This document shows positions 53,997 to 62,906 of a stretch of 64,000 bases of DNA, one piece after another. Position 1 is the first letter of the stretch, and each line of letters begins with the position of its first letter. The notes beneath the pieces are model-generated. The model did no database searches. It saw nothing but the letters and a program-made list of their open reading frames with translations, and was not told the DNA's origin. The translations under genes and the position numbers were made by a program. Source of the stretch: JALSRD01 sp964476595 (GTDB lineage Bacteria > Desulfobacterota > Desulfobacteria > Desulfobacterales > JALSRD01). Location of the stretch: assembly GCA_964476595.1 (NCBI GenBank), contig CAYZCL010000146.1:1-64000 (forward strand), written 5' to 3'.

Positions 53997-54923
53997 ATGA
54001 AACTGGTACTGAGAGAGATCCTGTGCGCCGTCGACATGTCGCCGTCCAGCGCCGAACTCGTCGATTTCGCGGCCGCCCTGAGCAGCCACTACGAAGCCAC
54101 CCTGGTCGCCTTCCACGCCCTGTACCGCGCGCCGGACACCTTCTCCGGCACCGACGAACTGAACCTGGCAAACGCCCCCGCCGGCAGCCAGGAAGAAATT
54201 TACCGCCGGCTGCTGGGGTTCATGCGCGGACACCGCTGCCCGTGGCGCGCCGTGCTGTCCCGAGGCGAACCCGTCGAGGAGGCGGTGCGGGCCGCCGGCC
54301 GCTATGGTGTCGAACTGTCCATCGCCCGCCGCCGCTCCCTGCCGGCCCTGCGCAGGATCTTCCGCTGGACGCTCATCGAACGCCTGGCCCGCCAGCTGGA
54401 AACGCCGCTGCTGATCCTGCCGCCGGCCGCAACCTCCCGCCGCGGGGATATTTACCTCAGCGAAACTTTCCGACGCATCCTGCTGGCCTGCGACCTGGAT
54501 CCGCACGGGCAGCGGGCCCACCGGATGGCCCTGGGGCTGGCCGTCGATTTCGCCGCCGAACTGCACCTCTTTCACGCCGTCGGGGCGCCGGTGGACGAGG
54601 CGCTGGTCAATCCCACCGAGGCGCCCTACTGGCAGGTCCAGGAAACCCTGCAGGAAAAACTGCGCCGCAGGCTGCGGGATCTTGCGCCGCCCGGCGGGCG
54701 GCAGGGGGTGGACGTGGTCACCGCCCTGCGTCCCGGGCCGGCCGCCGAGGCCATCTGCGAATACGCCCGCGAGGCGGCGGCCACACTGGTGGTGGTGGGG
54801 GCGCGCCGCCACGGCAAGCTGGGCAAACTGCTGCTGGGGTCCACCACCGAAACCGTTCTGCGCAACGCGCCCTGCGCGGTGCTGGTGGTGCCCGAAGAAC
54901 CCGTGGAGAGGGCCGGGCCATGA
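53997..54923 (+). CDS. Tandem universal stress protein (two Usp domains)
   Basis: 308 residues. Domain 1 (about 5-145) begins REILCAVDMSPSSAELVDFA and lacks a clear G-rich ATP loop; domain 2 (about 155-300) begins FRRILLACDLDPHGQRA and has VVGARRHGKLGKLLLGSTTETVL, the ATP-binding motif. The architecture is like UspE or the mycobacterial double-Usp proteins. ATGA overlap with the deacetylase-like gene implies coupled expression. Confidence 0.85.
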   Translation: MKLVLREILCAVDMSPSSAELVDFAAALSSHYEATLVAFHALYRAPDTFSGTDELNLANAPAGSQEEIYRRLLGFMRGHRCPWRAVLSRGEPVEEAVRAAGRYGVELSIARRRSLPALRRIFRWTLIERLARQLETPLLILPPAATSRRGDIYLSETFRRILLACDLDPHGQRAHRMALGLAVDFAAELHLFHAVGAPVDEALVNPTEAPYWQVQETLQEKLRRRLRDLAPPGGRQGVDVVTALRPGPAAEAICEYAREAAATLVVVGARRHGKLGKLLLGSTTETVLRNAPCAVLVVPEEPVERAGP

Positions 54924-55981
54924 ACAAGGTGGGCATCGTCAGAGACGTGCTTTTCCTGCGCCACCGGCCTCCCGACGGGCATCCCGAGAGCCCCGGGCGC
55001 CTGAAATCGATCTATGCCATGCTGGACCGCGAAGACATGGGCGGGCGTTTCACCCCCATCGCACCACGCCGGGCGGAGCGTGAAGAGATCCTGTGGGTGC
55101 ACGCCGCGCACCACCTGGAAAAAATCCGCGCCACGGCCGGTCGTGAAGCCTGCGCCCTGACACGCGACACCTTCACTTCGGCCGATTCCTGCGAGGCCGC
55201 CCTGCAGGCCGCGGGCGGGCTGCTGGAGGCTGTCTCACAGGTGGTCGGGGGGCGGCTGGACGCCGCCTTCGCCCTGACGCGGCCACCGGGGCACCACGCC
55301 GAAAAGAGCCGCGCCATGGGCTATTGCCTGTTCAACAACGCGGCGCTGGCCGCCGCCTTCGCCCGCCGCCGGCTGGGGCTGGCGCGGGTACTGATCGTGG
55401 ACTGGGACCTGCACCACGGCAACGGCACGCAGCACCTCTTCGAAAACGACGACGGCGTCCTGTACTTTTCCACCCACCAGGGCCGGATCTTTCCGGGCAC
55501 GGGCCTGTTCACCGAAACCGGCCGCGGCCGCGGCGAGGGCTATACCGTGAACATCCCCCTGCCCGGCGGCTACGGGGACGCCGAGTACGCGGCCCTGTTC
55601 GAGAGGCTGCTGCGCCCGCTGGCCACGGCCTATGGACCGGACCTGATCCTGGTTTCCGCCGGTTTCGACACCCACCGCGACGACCCCCTGGGCGGCATGA
55701 CCATGACCGCGGCGGGATACGCCGCCCTGACCCGCAGTCTCATGGAGACGGCCCGGGACTGCTGCGGCGGCCGGCTGGTGTTCACCCTCGAGGGCGGCTA
55801 CAACACGGCCGTCCTGGCCGAATCCGTAAAGGCGGTACTGATGGAACTGGCGGACCTGACCCGCCACGATCCGCGGCAGGCCATGGCGCGGGCCTCGACC
55901 AGGCGCATCGCCTACGCCGTGCACCGCGTCACCCACGTCCACGGCCGTTTGTGGAAAACCCTTGGAGGCCCAGATGCTTAA
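54920..55981 (+). CDS. Histone deacetylase-family (AcuC/acetylpolyamine amidohydrolase-like) protein
   Basis: 353 residues. Zinc and catalytic motifs are complete: RPPGHHAEK (His pair), VDWDLHHGNGTQ (Asp and His zinc ligands), SAGFDTHRDDPLGG (second Asp) and LEGGYN with the transition-state Tyr. Bacterial members deacetylate polyamines, acetoin-pathway or protein lysine substrates. The start overlaps the Usp gene stop; the 3' end overlaps the next gene by eight bases. Confidence 0.86.
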   Translation: MNKVGIVRDVLFLRHRPPDGHPESPGRLKSIYAMLDREDMGGRFTPIAPRRAEREEILWVHAAHHLEKIRATAGREACALTRDTFTSADSCEAALQAAGGLLEAVSQVVGGRLDAAFALTRPPGHHAEKSRAMGYCLFNNAALAAAFARRRLGLARVLIVDWDLHHGNGTQHLFENDDGVLYFSTHQGRIFPGTGLFTETGRGRGEGYTVNIPLPGGYGDAEYAALFERLLRPLATAYGPDLILVSAGFDTHRDDPLGGMTMTAAGYAALTRSLMETARDCCGGRLVFTLEGGYNTAVLAESVKAVLMELADLTRHDPRQAMARASTRRIAYAVHRVTHVHGRLWKTLGGPDA

Positions 55982-56366
55982 CAAGGTCAAGATCATGCAG
56001 TCGTCGGTGGAGAAGTGGAACCGCATCCTCGCGGGCAAGAGCAGCGACGGGGGCGTGCTGGACTGTCCCCCCTGCCGCATCTACTACGTTCTGATGTGCA
56101 CCGGCTGCCCCATCGCCCGGTACACCGGGAAAAAATTCTGCCAGGGTTCACCCTACCCCGCATGGTACTGGCACCAGAACGACGTCCACGGCAAACTCAT
56201 CCGCAGGATCTACTGCGACGAGTGCCGCCGACTGGCCACGGCAATGCGCGACTTCATGCAGGAAGTCGTGGACCACCTGAAGGCCGGGGCCGAGGAAGAA
56301 GAAGGGGCGCAGGCCCCGCCGTCCCGCAAGCCCGCCGGTACCCCGAACTCCGAACCGGAAGCCTGA
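55974..56366 (+). CDS. Cysteine-rich protein of unknown function, 130 residues
   Basis: ATG at 55974 after GGAGG, inside the end of the deacetylase gene. Cysteines occur as CPPC, CTGC, CQG and CDEC (near 32, 44, 58 and 81), a pattern that could hold a metal or iron-sulfur site, together with the aromatic segment YPAWYWHQNDVHG. The last 25 residues are acidic, low-complexity and probably disordered. I do not recognise the family. Tight coupling suggests it works with the deacetylase-like enzyme. Confidence 0.6.
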   Translation: MLNKVKIMQSSVEKWNRILAGKSSDGGVLDCPPCRIYYVLMCTGCPIARYTGKKFCQGSPYPAWYWHQNDVHGKLIRRIYCDECRRLATAMRDFMQEVVDHLKAGAEEEEGAQAPPSRKPAGTPNSEPEA

Positions 56367-56390
56367 CGGCGCCGGCAACGTCCACCGACA

Positions 56391-58379
56391 GTGAATCCAA
56401 CGGCTCCGAACATAGGCTGCGCCGCCCTCGCCCTGGCGGAACTCGGGCTCCTGGTGACCGGCGCCTACACCGTCTTTCGCCACCGGGGCAACACCCTGGC
56501 GGAAGCGGCGGCCTACGCCGTCATGACCACCCTGATGGGCCTCTCGCTGCTGTTCCAGCTGGCCTTCATCGCCGGGCGGCCGTGGCTCTCCCCGGCCGCG
56601 GAACTGCCGTGGAACGCCCTGGCGCTGTATGCCTGCATCCGGCGGCGCGCCTTCCTCGCCGAGGCCGTCGCGGCCGTGGGCCGCATTTTCCGGTCTCACC
56701 GCTGGCTCTGCGGCGGGTCGGCCCTTGCGGCCGGCTACCTGGCCCTCCAGGCCGTGCTGATCCCGCCCACCGCCGTGCACTGGCCCAACCTCTCGCGCAT
56801 CCTGCTGTGCGAGCACCAGAGCGGCTATTTCGCGGAACTGGTCCGCACCAACGGCGCTTTCCACTACCCCCTCAACAGCTTGGTGCTGGTGCACCACTTC
56901 CTGCGCTGCAACACCGAGCTGGGCCTGGGGATCTTCTCCTTCCTGGCGTACCTGGCCATCGTCCTGTGCACCTACGCCCTGGCCCGCCGCTACGCTTGGC
57001 CGGCCACCGCCATCACCGTGGCGGTGATGGTCATGAGCCTGCCGCGTTTCGTGCTGCTGGCCACGGCGCCCGGCAGTGAACTGGTTTCGGCGGCGGCCTC
57101 GGTCTTCAGCCTGTTGGTCATGTACCGCGTGGTCGAGCAACCCAACTTCGGGGACCTGCTGCTGCTGGTGCTCAGCCTGCTGTTCGGCATCTCCAGCGAG
57201 AGCTTCTACGTGGCCCTTTCCGCCATTCTGACGGCCCTGGCGGCCGTGCTGGTCTTCCGCCGCCACGGCGCCGTCACGTGGTGGGCCATGCTCTCGTCCC
57301 ACCGCCTGTGGGCCGCCGCGGCCCTGGTGCCGGCCGTCGTTTTCTCCCAGACGTGGCGGCTGCTGTACACCACGACCGCCGGCCGGTGCGCGGCCCTGGC
57401 GGTTCCCGGCTTCGTCCAGAACACCGACAACCTCAAGGGAATGCTGGCCAACCTGTGCCGCTACCTGCTCGAGAGCCTCGACTTCACGGTACCCCTTGAC
57501 CGGCTGATCCGGGCCGTCACCGGCTCGGCGCCTTCCGCCTGGCTGGAGGGAATCTACGCGCACCTGCTGGCGCCGCTGCTGGACGCCGCCGGGGCCGCCG
57601 CGCCTTTCCAGATCCGGCCGGGCCTGCACGAAACCACGGCCTGGTTCGGCCCGCTGGCCTTCCTGCTGGTGTGGCCGGCCATGCTCTACGCCGCCTTGCG
57701 CGGCCCGCGGCGGCTCAGGGCCACGGCTGTGGCCCTGATCGCGGAACTCTACCTCATCGCCCTGATACCGGCCTGGACGCCGCTGAACGTGCGCTTTTTC
57801 ACGGCCCTGATGGCCTGCGGCGGGTTCCTGGTGGCTTTCATGCTGCCGCCCTGGCGGCTGTCCTCCACACGGCGGCACGTCTTCCAGGCCCTCTGCCTGG
57901 GACTGCTGTGCTACACGGCCCTGTTCAACAGCACCAAGCCGGTACTGGGCCCGGGTCCCCTCAAACGGGCCGCCGTGTCTCTGCTCTCCGGCGACGTGTC
58001 GGCCTTTCGCCGCGAAACCCGGCTGTCCGTCCGCCGAAGCACCTGGCAGCGCTGGTGGCACGGCCAATTCCTGAACGGCGAGGCCCGCCGGGTCTTCGGC
58101 GACCGGCGCCTGCAGGATATTCTCGACCGCGTCCGGCCGGACCGTCCCCTGACGATCGTCTTTGACAACCCGTCGCATCTCTATCCATTCCTGATCCGCC
58201 GGAAGCGGGCAACCCCGCGCTGCAGCCCGCAGGCGGCCCTTTCACCCCGTGCCGGTACCCCCGCCTATCTGCTGCTGCTGGGGCCCGACGATCCGGCTTT
58301 GCGCAAAGCCGGCTGGCGGGTACTCCGGCGCTGGCGGCAGTGTTTTCCGGCCACCCTGTTCGCCGTCCGGCCGCAATGA
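56391..58379 (+). CDS. Polytopic membrane protein, GT-C glycosyltransferase-like
   Basis: 662 residues from a GTG at 56391. About 11-12 membrane helices fill 1-500; after helix 3 there is a loop with NLSRILLCEHQSGYFAELVRTNGAFHYPLNSLVLVHHF, similar in place to the first periplasmic loop of ArnT/PMT-type GT-C enzymes. The last 150 residues are soluble. No signature is strong enough to name a donor or acceptor. It stands between the cysteine-rich gene and the acyltransferase-ligase operon, 24 bases from the former. Confidence 0.55.
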   Translation: MNPTAPNIGCAALALAELGLLVTGAYTVFRHRGNTLAEAAAYAVMTTLMGLSLLFQLAFIAGRPWLSPAAELPWNALALYACIRRRAFLAEAVAAVGRIFRSHRWLCGGSALAAGYLALQAVLIPPTAVHWPNLSRILLCEHQSGYFAELVRTNGAFHYPLNSLVLVHHFLRCNTELGLGIFSFLAYLAIVLCTYALARRYAWPATAITVAVMVMSLPRFVLLATAPGSELVSAAASVFSLLVMYRVVEQPNFGDLLLLVLSLLFGISSESFYVALSAILTALAAVLVFRRHGAVTWWAMLSSHRLWAAAALVPAVVFSQTWRLLYTTTAGRCAALAVPGFVQNTDNLKGMLANLCRYLLESLDFTVPLDRLIRAVTGSAPSAWLEGIYAHLLAPLLDAAGAAAPFQIRPGLHETTAWFGPLAFLLVWPAMLYAALRGPRRLRATAVALIAELYLIALIPAWTPLNVRFFTALMACGGFLVAFMLPPWRLSSTRRHVFQALCLGLLCYTALFNSTKPVLGPGPLKRAAVSLLSGDVSAFRRETRLSVRRSTWQRWWHGQFLNGEARRVFGDRRLQDILDRVRPDRPLTIVFDNPSHLYPFLIRRKRATPRCSPQAALSPRAGTPAYLLLLGPDDPALRKAGWRVLRRWRQCFPATLFAVRPQ

Positions 58380-58582
58380 CCCCCCCGGAAGGGGCGCCTC
58401 CCGCAGGCGGTCGCGCCGACCGTCCCGAAAACCGGGCCGCTTTTCGCCGTCGCACCGCGGTTCGACGCCGCTTTCGTCAAATCTTCAAGCACGGCGGTGT
58501 TTTCGCCGATAATCGTCACCAGTTCCCGACCGTTCAACCCGGTTTTCAACAGCCCCCACGCACAGGAGAAAGGAGCAGGTTG

Positions 58583-60046
58583 GTGATATCGCGACTCACG
58601 ACCTTCCACGACCTTCGGGCGATTCCCGTCATCCAGGATTTCGTCCGCCAGACGGGGCGCTTCTTCGGTGCGAATAAAACCGAAGCCCAGCACCTCGAGT
58701 TGGCCGCCGAAGAGGCGGCGTCCTTCATACTCAACGCTTTCCAGCCCGACCCCACCGAGCTTTTCGCCATCGAATGCGAACCGCAGGAAAAGGGCCTGCT
58801 CTTCCGTTTTCGCAATCGCGGCATCCCGGTCGACGAGGAGAACCTGCCCGTTTACGACCGACAAGATCCTGAAAAATGCGTGGAGGGGCTGCCGTTTTTC
58901 CTCCTCGAGAGCCTGACCGATGCGTTCCATCTCAAGAACGAGGGCCGCGACGGCTGGGTATTTCTCTTCCGCAAGCAACTGGCCGATTTCCGCTCGCCCT
59001 GGCGGCAGGGGCCGCCCGGCGGATCCGACCCCGAAGCCCATGCCGGGGAAAAACTCCAGGTGGGCCTCGGGACGCCTTCCGACGCCTACGACATCGTCAA
59101 GCTCACCTACCTTACCTACCGCTACTCTTATGCCAAAACGATCTTTTATTACCGGGAGATCCTGCAGGAGGCCATCGCCGAGGGCAGCGTGATCGCTTTC
59201 GTGGCCAAAAACGACAAGGGGGAGGTGGTGATCAATTCGTCCTTCCTGCGTTCTCCATCCTGCCCGGAAATCGCCGAAGCGGGGATGCTGATGAGTCGGC
59301 CCGAGTACCGCAAGAACCGCGCGCTGCTGCGCGTGTCGCGCATGCAGATCCGGCACCTGCAAAATGGCGAAAGCGGGTTGCGGATCGCTTTCGCAAACAT
59401 GGTCACGGCCCATACCCGCTCCCAGAAACTGGCCCATGCCTTTGGTTTCACTCCACTGGCCCTCAGGCTCTCGGTACATGACCAGTCCGATTTTGTCGGC
59501 ATCAACACCTGCAACAGACCCCGCGAAAGCCTGCTTTACGCGCTGGCGGCCCCCGATGGAGTAAACCCCGCGGTGATCCACCTGCCCTCTCCTCACCACG
59601 CCATCGCGGGCCCCCTGATCGAAGGTTTCAAGACCCTGCACCTCAGCAGCGAGACCTGCCAGCCCGACCGGGCGGTTTCCCGGGTGAAACTGAACCGCCA
59701 GGAGGCGGAACGCAGCGCCGCGATCGTCTTCGAGGACATCGGCGGGGACTGGTTTACACGGCTGCAATACCTGATGCGGGAATTGGATGCCGACGGATAT
59801 ATCACCATCCACCTGCGTCTGCCGGCCGACAGACCCCTGCCGCCGTCACTGGAATCTTCGCTGCGCAAACGCGACTTCTTTTTCAGCGGCATCATGATCC
59901 GGACCATGAAAAAATGGGAATTGCTGTACACGGCGCTGCAGGGACAGCGCTTCGATTTCGACGCCATTGCGCTGAGCGATGCGCGCGCCCGCAAGCTCAG
60001 GGATTACATGCGCCACGCCTACGAAACAATGGGGGTCGTGGTATGA
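58583..60046 (+). CDS. Histidine-kinase-like ATPase domain fused to a GNAT acetyltransferase
   Basis: 487 residues from a GTG at 58583, with AGGAG seven bases upstream. The N-terminal 140 residues look like an RsbW/SpoIIAB-type ATPase: EAQHLELAAEEAASFILNAF with the N-box, but FRFRNRGIPVDE has N/R in place of the usual D-x-G. Residues about 160-330 resemble a GNAT fold (SYAKTIFYYREILQEAIAEGSVIAFVA, VSRMQIRHLQNGES). A third mixed domain follows to the end. The stop overlaps the GH3 gene start (ATGA). Confidence 0.6.
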   Translation: MISRLTTFHDLRAIPVIQDFVRQTGRFFGANKTEAQHLELAAEEAASFILNAFQPDPTELFAIECEPQEKGLLFRFRNRGIPVDEENLPVYDRQDPEKCVEGLPFFLLESLTDAFHLKNEGRDGWVFLFRKQLADFRSPWRQGPPGGSDPEAHAGEKLQVGLGTPSDAYDIVKLTYLTYRYSYAKTIFYYREILQEAIAEGSVIAFVAKNDKGEVVINSSFLRSPSCPEIAEAGMLMSRPEYRKNRALLRVSRMQIRHLQNGESGLRIAFANMVTAHTRSQKLAHAFGFTPLALRLSVHDQSDFVGINTCNRPRESLLYALAAPDGVNPAVIHLPSPHHAIAGPLIEGFKTLHLSSETCQPDRAVSRVKLNRQEAERSAAIVFEDIGGDWFTRLQYLMRELDADGYITIHLRLPADRPLPPSLESSLRKRDFFFSGIMIRTMKKWELLYTALQGQRFDFDAIALSDARARKLRDYMRHAYETMGVVV

Positions 60047-61659
60047 TCCGCCACGCACCCGACCACCTGGACCGCTTCCTGGCGTTGTGCGGGGATTGTG
60101 AGACGGTCCAGCACGAGGTCCTGACCGACATCCTGCGGCGGGCCGGCGGCAGCGCCATCGGTCGCCGTTTCGGCTTCGACGCCATCGACGGCTACCGGAC
60201 CTTCAGCACCGCCGTTCCCCCCCTTGACTGGAGCGATCACGAGGGGTATGCGCAAAGCCTTGCCGACGGGGACGCCGACCAGTTGTTTGCCGGTGTGCCG
60301 GACTATTTTATCTGCACCAGCGGCACGACCGGCGCGGTCAAGATCATCCCCGAGTCGGCGGCGGGCCGGCAAGCCAAATCGATCACCACGCGACTGCGCC
60401 TGGAAGCCATCGCCCGGCACGCGCCTGCGGTGATGCAGGGCAAGATGCTGCCGCTGGTCAACAACGCCATCGAGGGATACACCCGTGCCGGGATCCCCTA
60501 CGGCAGCGCCTCGGGGGTCACGCTGGCAACGGCCCCGGAGTCGGTGCGCGCTCGGCTGGCCTTTCCGATCGAAATCCTGGACGTGGGCTACAGCGATTCC
60601 CTTGACTATCTCATCATGCGCTTTGCCCTCGAGCAGGACGTGCGGGGCATCTTCGGCAACAACGCGGGACGGATCGAGCAGCTTTGCCGGCGGGCCGAGG
60701 CGGAAGCCGAACGCATCATCGACGACATCGAAAGCGGCTCGCTCTCCTGTGCGCGGCGGCTCCCGGAAGCGACGCGCGCATCGCTGCTGGCGAAGTGCGC
60801 CCCCAACCCCGCAAGGGCCGAGACGCTGCGGCAGGCGTACGCGCGCGAGGGGCGTTTCACCCCGCGGGCCTACTGGCCGGAGTGCCGGGTGATCGCTTGC
60901 TGGCTGTCGGGATCGGTGGGGCGTTATGTCGATCCGCTCCGCGGGTGGTTCGACCGGACGACGATCTTCTTTGATGTCGGATACGGGGCCACAGAGGGAA
61001 AGTTCAACATCCCCCTGGCGCCGTCCGAACCGGCGGGGCCGCTGGCGATCCACGCCGCTTTCTACGAGTTCAAGCCCCTCGACAGCGGGGACGGCATGCT
61101 GCGCGCACACGAGCTCAAGGCCGGTGGGCGCTACGAGCTCTACGTCACGAGTTATTCGGGACTCTACCGCTACGGCATGCACGACATCGTCCGCGTCGCG
61201 GGCTTCACCGGAACCACCCCGCACATCGTTTTCGAACGCAAGGCGGGCGACGTACTCAACATCTGCGGCGAGAAGGTGGCGGCCAGCACGCTGATCCCCA
61301 TCGTGGCCTCGGCCGTCGGCGACCCGCTGGTGCACTGGTGCGTGGTGGGCGACGGGCGGGCCAAACGTTATCACTTCTGCCTGGAACTCCCGGAGCTGCC
61401 CGCGGATGCCGGCGTTTCGGCACGGGCCTATGCCGAAGCGATCGAGCAGGCGCTGAATCAGGACACCCTGATCTACCCCATTTTCCGCGGCCAGAACCTG
61501 CTGCAGCCGGCGGCCGTGAGCCTGATGCGGCCGGGCTGGCGCGAATCGCTCTACACCGAACGCACCCGAAACGGGCAAAGCCGGGCGCAGGTCAAGCTGC
61601 CGCTGGTCTACGAGGCGGTTCCCCTGGAACGGTTCGAGGCGGTGACCAGTGCCGGGTAA
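60043..61659 (+). CDS. GH3-family acyl-adenylating (acid-amido ligase-like) enzyme
   Basis: 538 residues. The adenylate-forming core is visible: FICTSGTTGAVKIIPES (P-loop), FFDVGYGATEGKFNIP (motif II, YGxTE) and YRYGMHDIVRVAGF (motif III), then GDVLNICGEKVAAS and a C-terminal domain. It matches GH3 proteins, known from plants for joining acids to amino acids and found in bacteria with poorly known roles. Co-translated with an ATPase-GNAT protein and an MFS exporter, it probably makes an amide-type product. Cytoplasmic, no signal. Confidence 0.8.
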   Translation: MIRHAPDHLDRFLALCGDCETVQHEVLTDILRRAGGSAIGRRFGFDAIDGYRTFSTAVPPLDWSDHEGYAQSLADGDADQLFAGVPDYFICTSGTTGAVKIIPESAAGRQAKSITTRLRLEAIARHAPAVMQGKMLPLVNNAIEGYTRAGIPYGSASGVTLATAPESVRARLAFPIEILDVGYSDSLDYLIMRFALEQDVRGIFGNNAGRIEQLCRRAEAEAERIIDDIESGSLSCARRLPEATRASLLAKCAPNPARAETLRQAYAREGRFTPRAYWPECRVIACWLSGSVGRYVDPLRGWFDRTTIFFDVGYGATEGKFNIPLAPSEPAGPLAIHAAFYEFKPLDSGDGMLRAHELKAGGRYELYVTSYSGLYRYGMHDIVRVAGFTGTTPHIVFERKAGDVLNICGEKVAASTLIPIVASAVGDPLVHWCVVGDGRAKRYHFCLELPELPADAGVSARAYAEAIEQALNQDTLIYPIFRGQNLLQPAAVSLMRPGWRESLYTERTRNGQSRAQVKLPLVYEAVPLERFEAVTSAG

Positions 61660-62866
61660 AGCGACGCGATATATCGGCGACACATTCCGTTTCGGCGCCA
61701 TCGTGCTGCTGATCGGCTCCATCGTGCGCGTCGGGGCATCGATCTACCTGCCGGCACTGCCGGTCATCGGCCGGCAGCTGGTGATCAGCGATGCGCAGAT
61801 GAGCCACACCCTGACCCTGTACTTCGTCGTCTTCGCCCTCTTCATCCTGGTGGCCGGGGCCCTTTCGGACGCCTACGGGCGCAAGCGCGTGCTGACCGGC
61901 GGGATGCTTTTTTTCATCGGCGGTTCGGTTCTGTGCGCCCGGAGCCGCACCTTTGAGATGCTGCTGCTCGGCCGTGTGGTACAGGCCTTCGGGGCCAGCA
62001 TGATCCCGGGCACCCTGATGGCCATGACGCGTGACGCCTGTTCCGACGAACGCGTCGTGGCGCTGATGGGGTGGCTGGCGGTGCTGGGGGGGCTATTCCT
62101 GGTGGCCGCGCCCCTGATCGGCGGTGTCCTGACCCAGTTTTTCGGCTGGCAGGCCAACTTCTGGTTCGTGGCGATCTTCACATCGGCGGCGTTGCTGGCG
62201 TCCCTTTTGGCCGTGGGGGAAACCCACCCCCAAACCGAACGCACCCCGCTGGGTGTGCGCCGCACCGTGGTGACCGCCGGCACCATCCTGGCCTCCCCCG
62301 ACTTCGCCCTGGTGCTGCTCCCGGTGATCCTGTGCTTCGCGATCCAGGGCGCTTTTCTGGCGGCGGCGCCCTACATCGTGATGAACGGGTACGGACTGAG
62401 CCCCCCCGAGTTCGGCCTCAGCAACCTGGTGATCGTCATCGGCATTTTTGCCGGACGCGCGGCGGGAGCGCGCCTGCTCAAACGCGCCGATGCAGCTTCG
62501 GTCTACCGCACGGGGGCGGCGGCGGCACTGGCGGTGGCCGCCCTGTTCGCCGCACTGGGGGCCGGGGTCATCGGGGGGCTGGCGTTCTTTCTGGTTTTCA
62601 CGGCCCTGTTCGCCGCCGTCTTCGGCATGCTCTCGCCCATCGGGATGAAGTCCTCGCTGACCGCCTTTCGCGCCACCAGCGGGATCACGGCATCCCTGCA
62701 GGGGGCGTCGCTGCTGGGCGCCTCGGCCATCGGCAGTTCCCTGGTGGGGCTGGGCTCCCACCTGCTTTCCGGTTTTTCGATGCTGTCCGTCTTTGCCGCG
62801 GTGGCGGCCCTTTTCTGCGCCGCCGCCGGCATGGCGGCCATGGCCACCCGCCACCGCCTGGTCTGA
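61649..62866 (+). CDS. MFS transporter, Bcr/CflA-type efflux
   Basis: 405 residues from a GTG at 61649 that overlaps the GH3 gene by 11 bases. Twelve helices; VAGALSDAYGRKRVL is motif A, and RVVQAFGASMIPGTLMAMTRD is the drug:H+ antiporter motif. As the last gene of the ATPase-GNAT, GH3, MFS operon it is a likely exporter of the product made by the other two. Confidence 0.83.
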   Translation: MPGKATRYIGDTFRFGAIVLLIGSIVRVGASIYLPALPVIGRQLVISDAQMSHTLTLYFVVFALFILVAGALSDAYGRKRVLTGGMLFFIGGSVLCARSRTFEMLLLGRVVQAFGASMIPGTLMAMTRDACSDERVVALMGWLAVLGGLFLVAAPLIGGVLTQFFGWQANFWFVAIFTSAALLASLLAVGETHPQTERTPLGVRRTVVTAGTILASPDFALVLLPVILCFAIQGAFLAAAPYIVMNGYGLSPPEFGLSNLVIVIGIFAGRAAGARLLKRADAASVYRTGAAAALAVAALFAALGAGVIGGLAFFLVFTALFAAVFGMLSPIGMKSSLTAFRATSGITASLQGASLLGASAIGSSLVGLGSHLLSGFSMLSVFAAVAALFCAAAGMAAMATRHRLV

Positions 62867-62906
62867 TATTCAATCCGCTTTGCAGCGGGACGCCGCCCGG
62901 CGCCTT

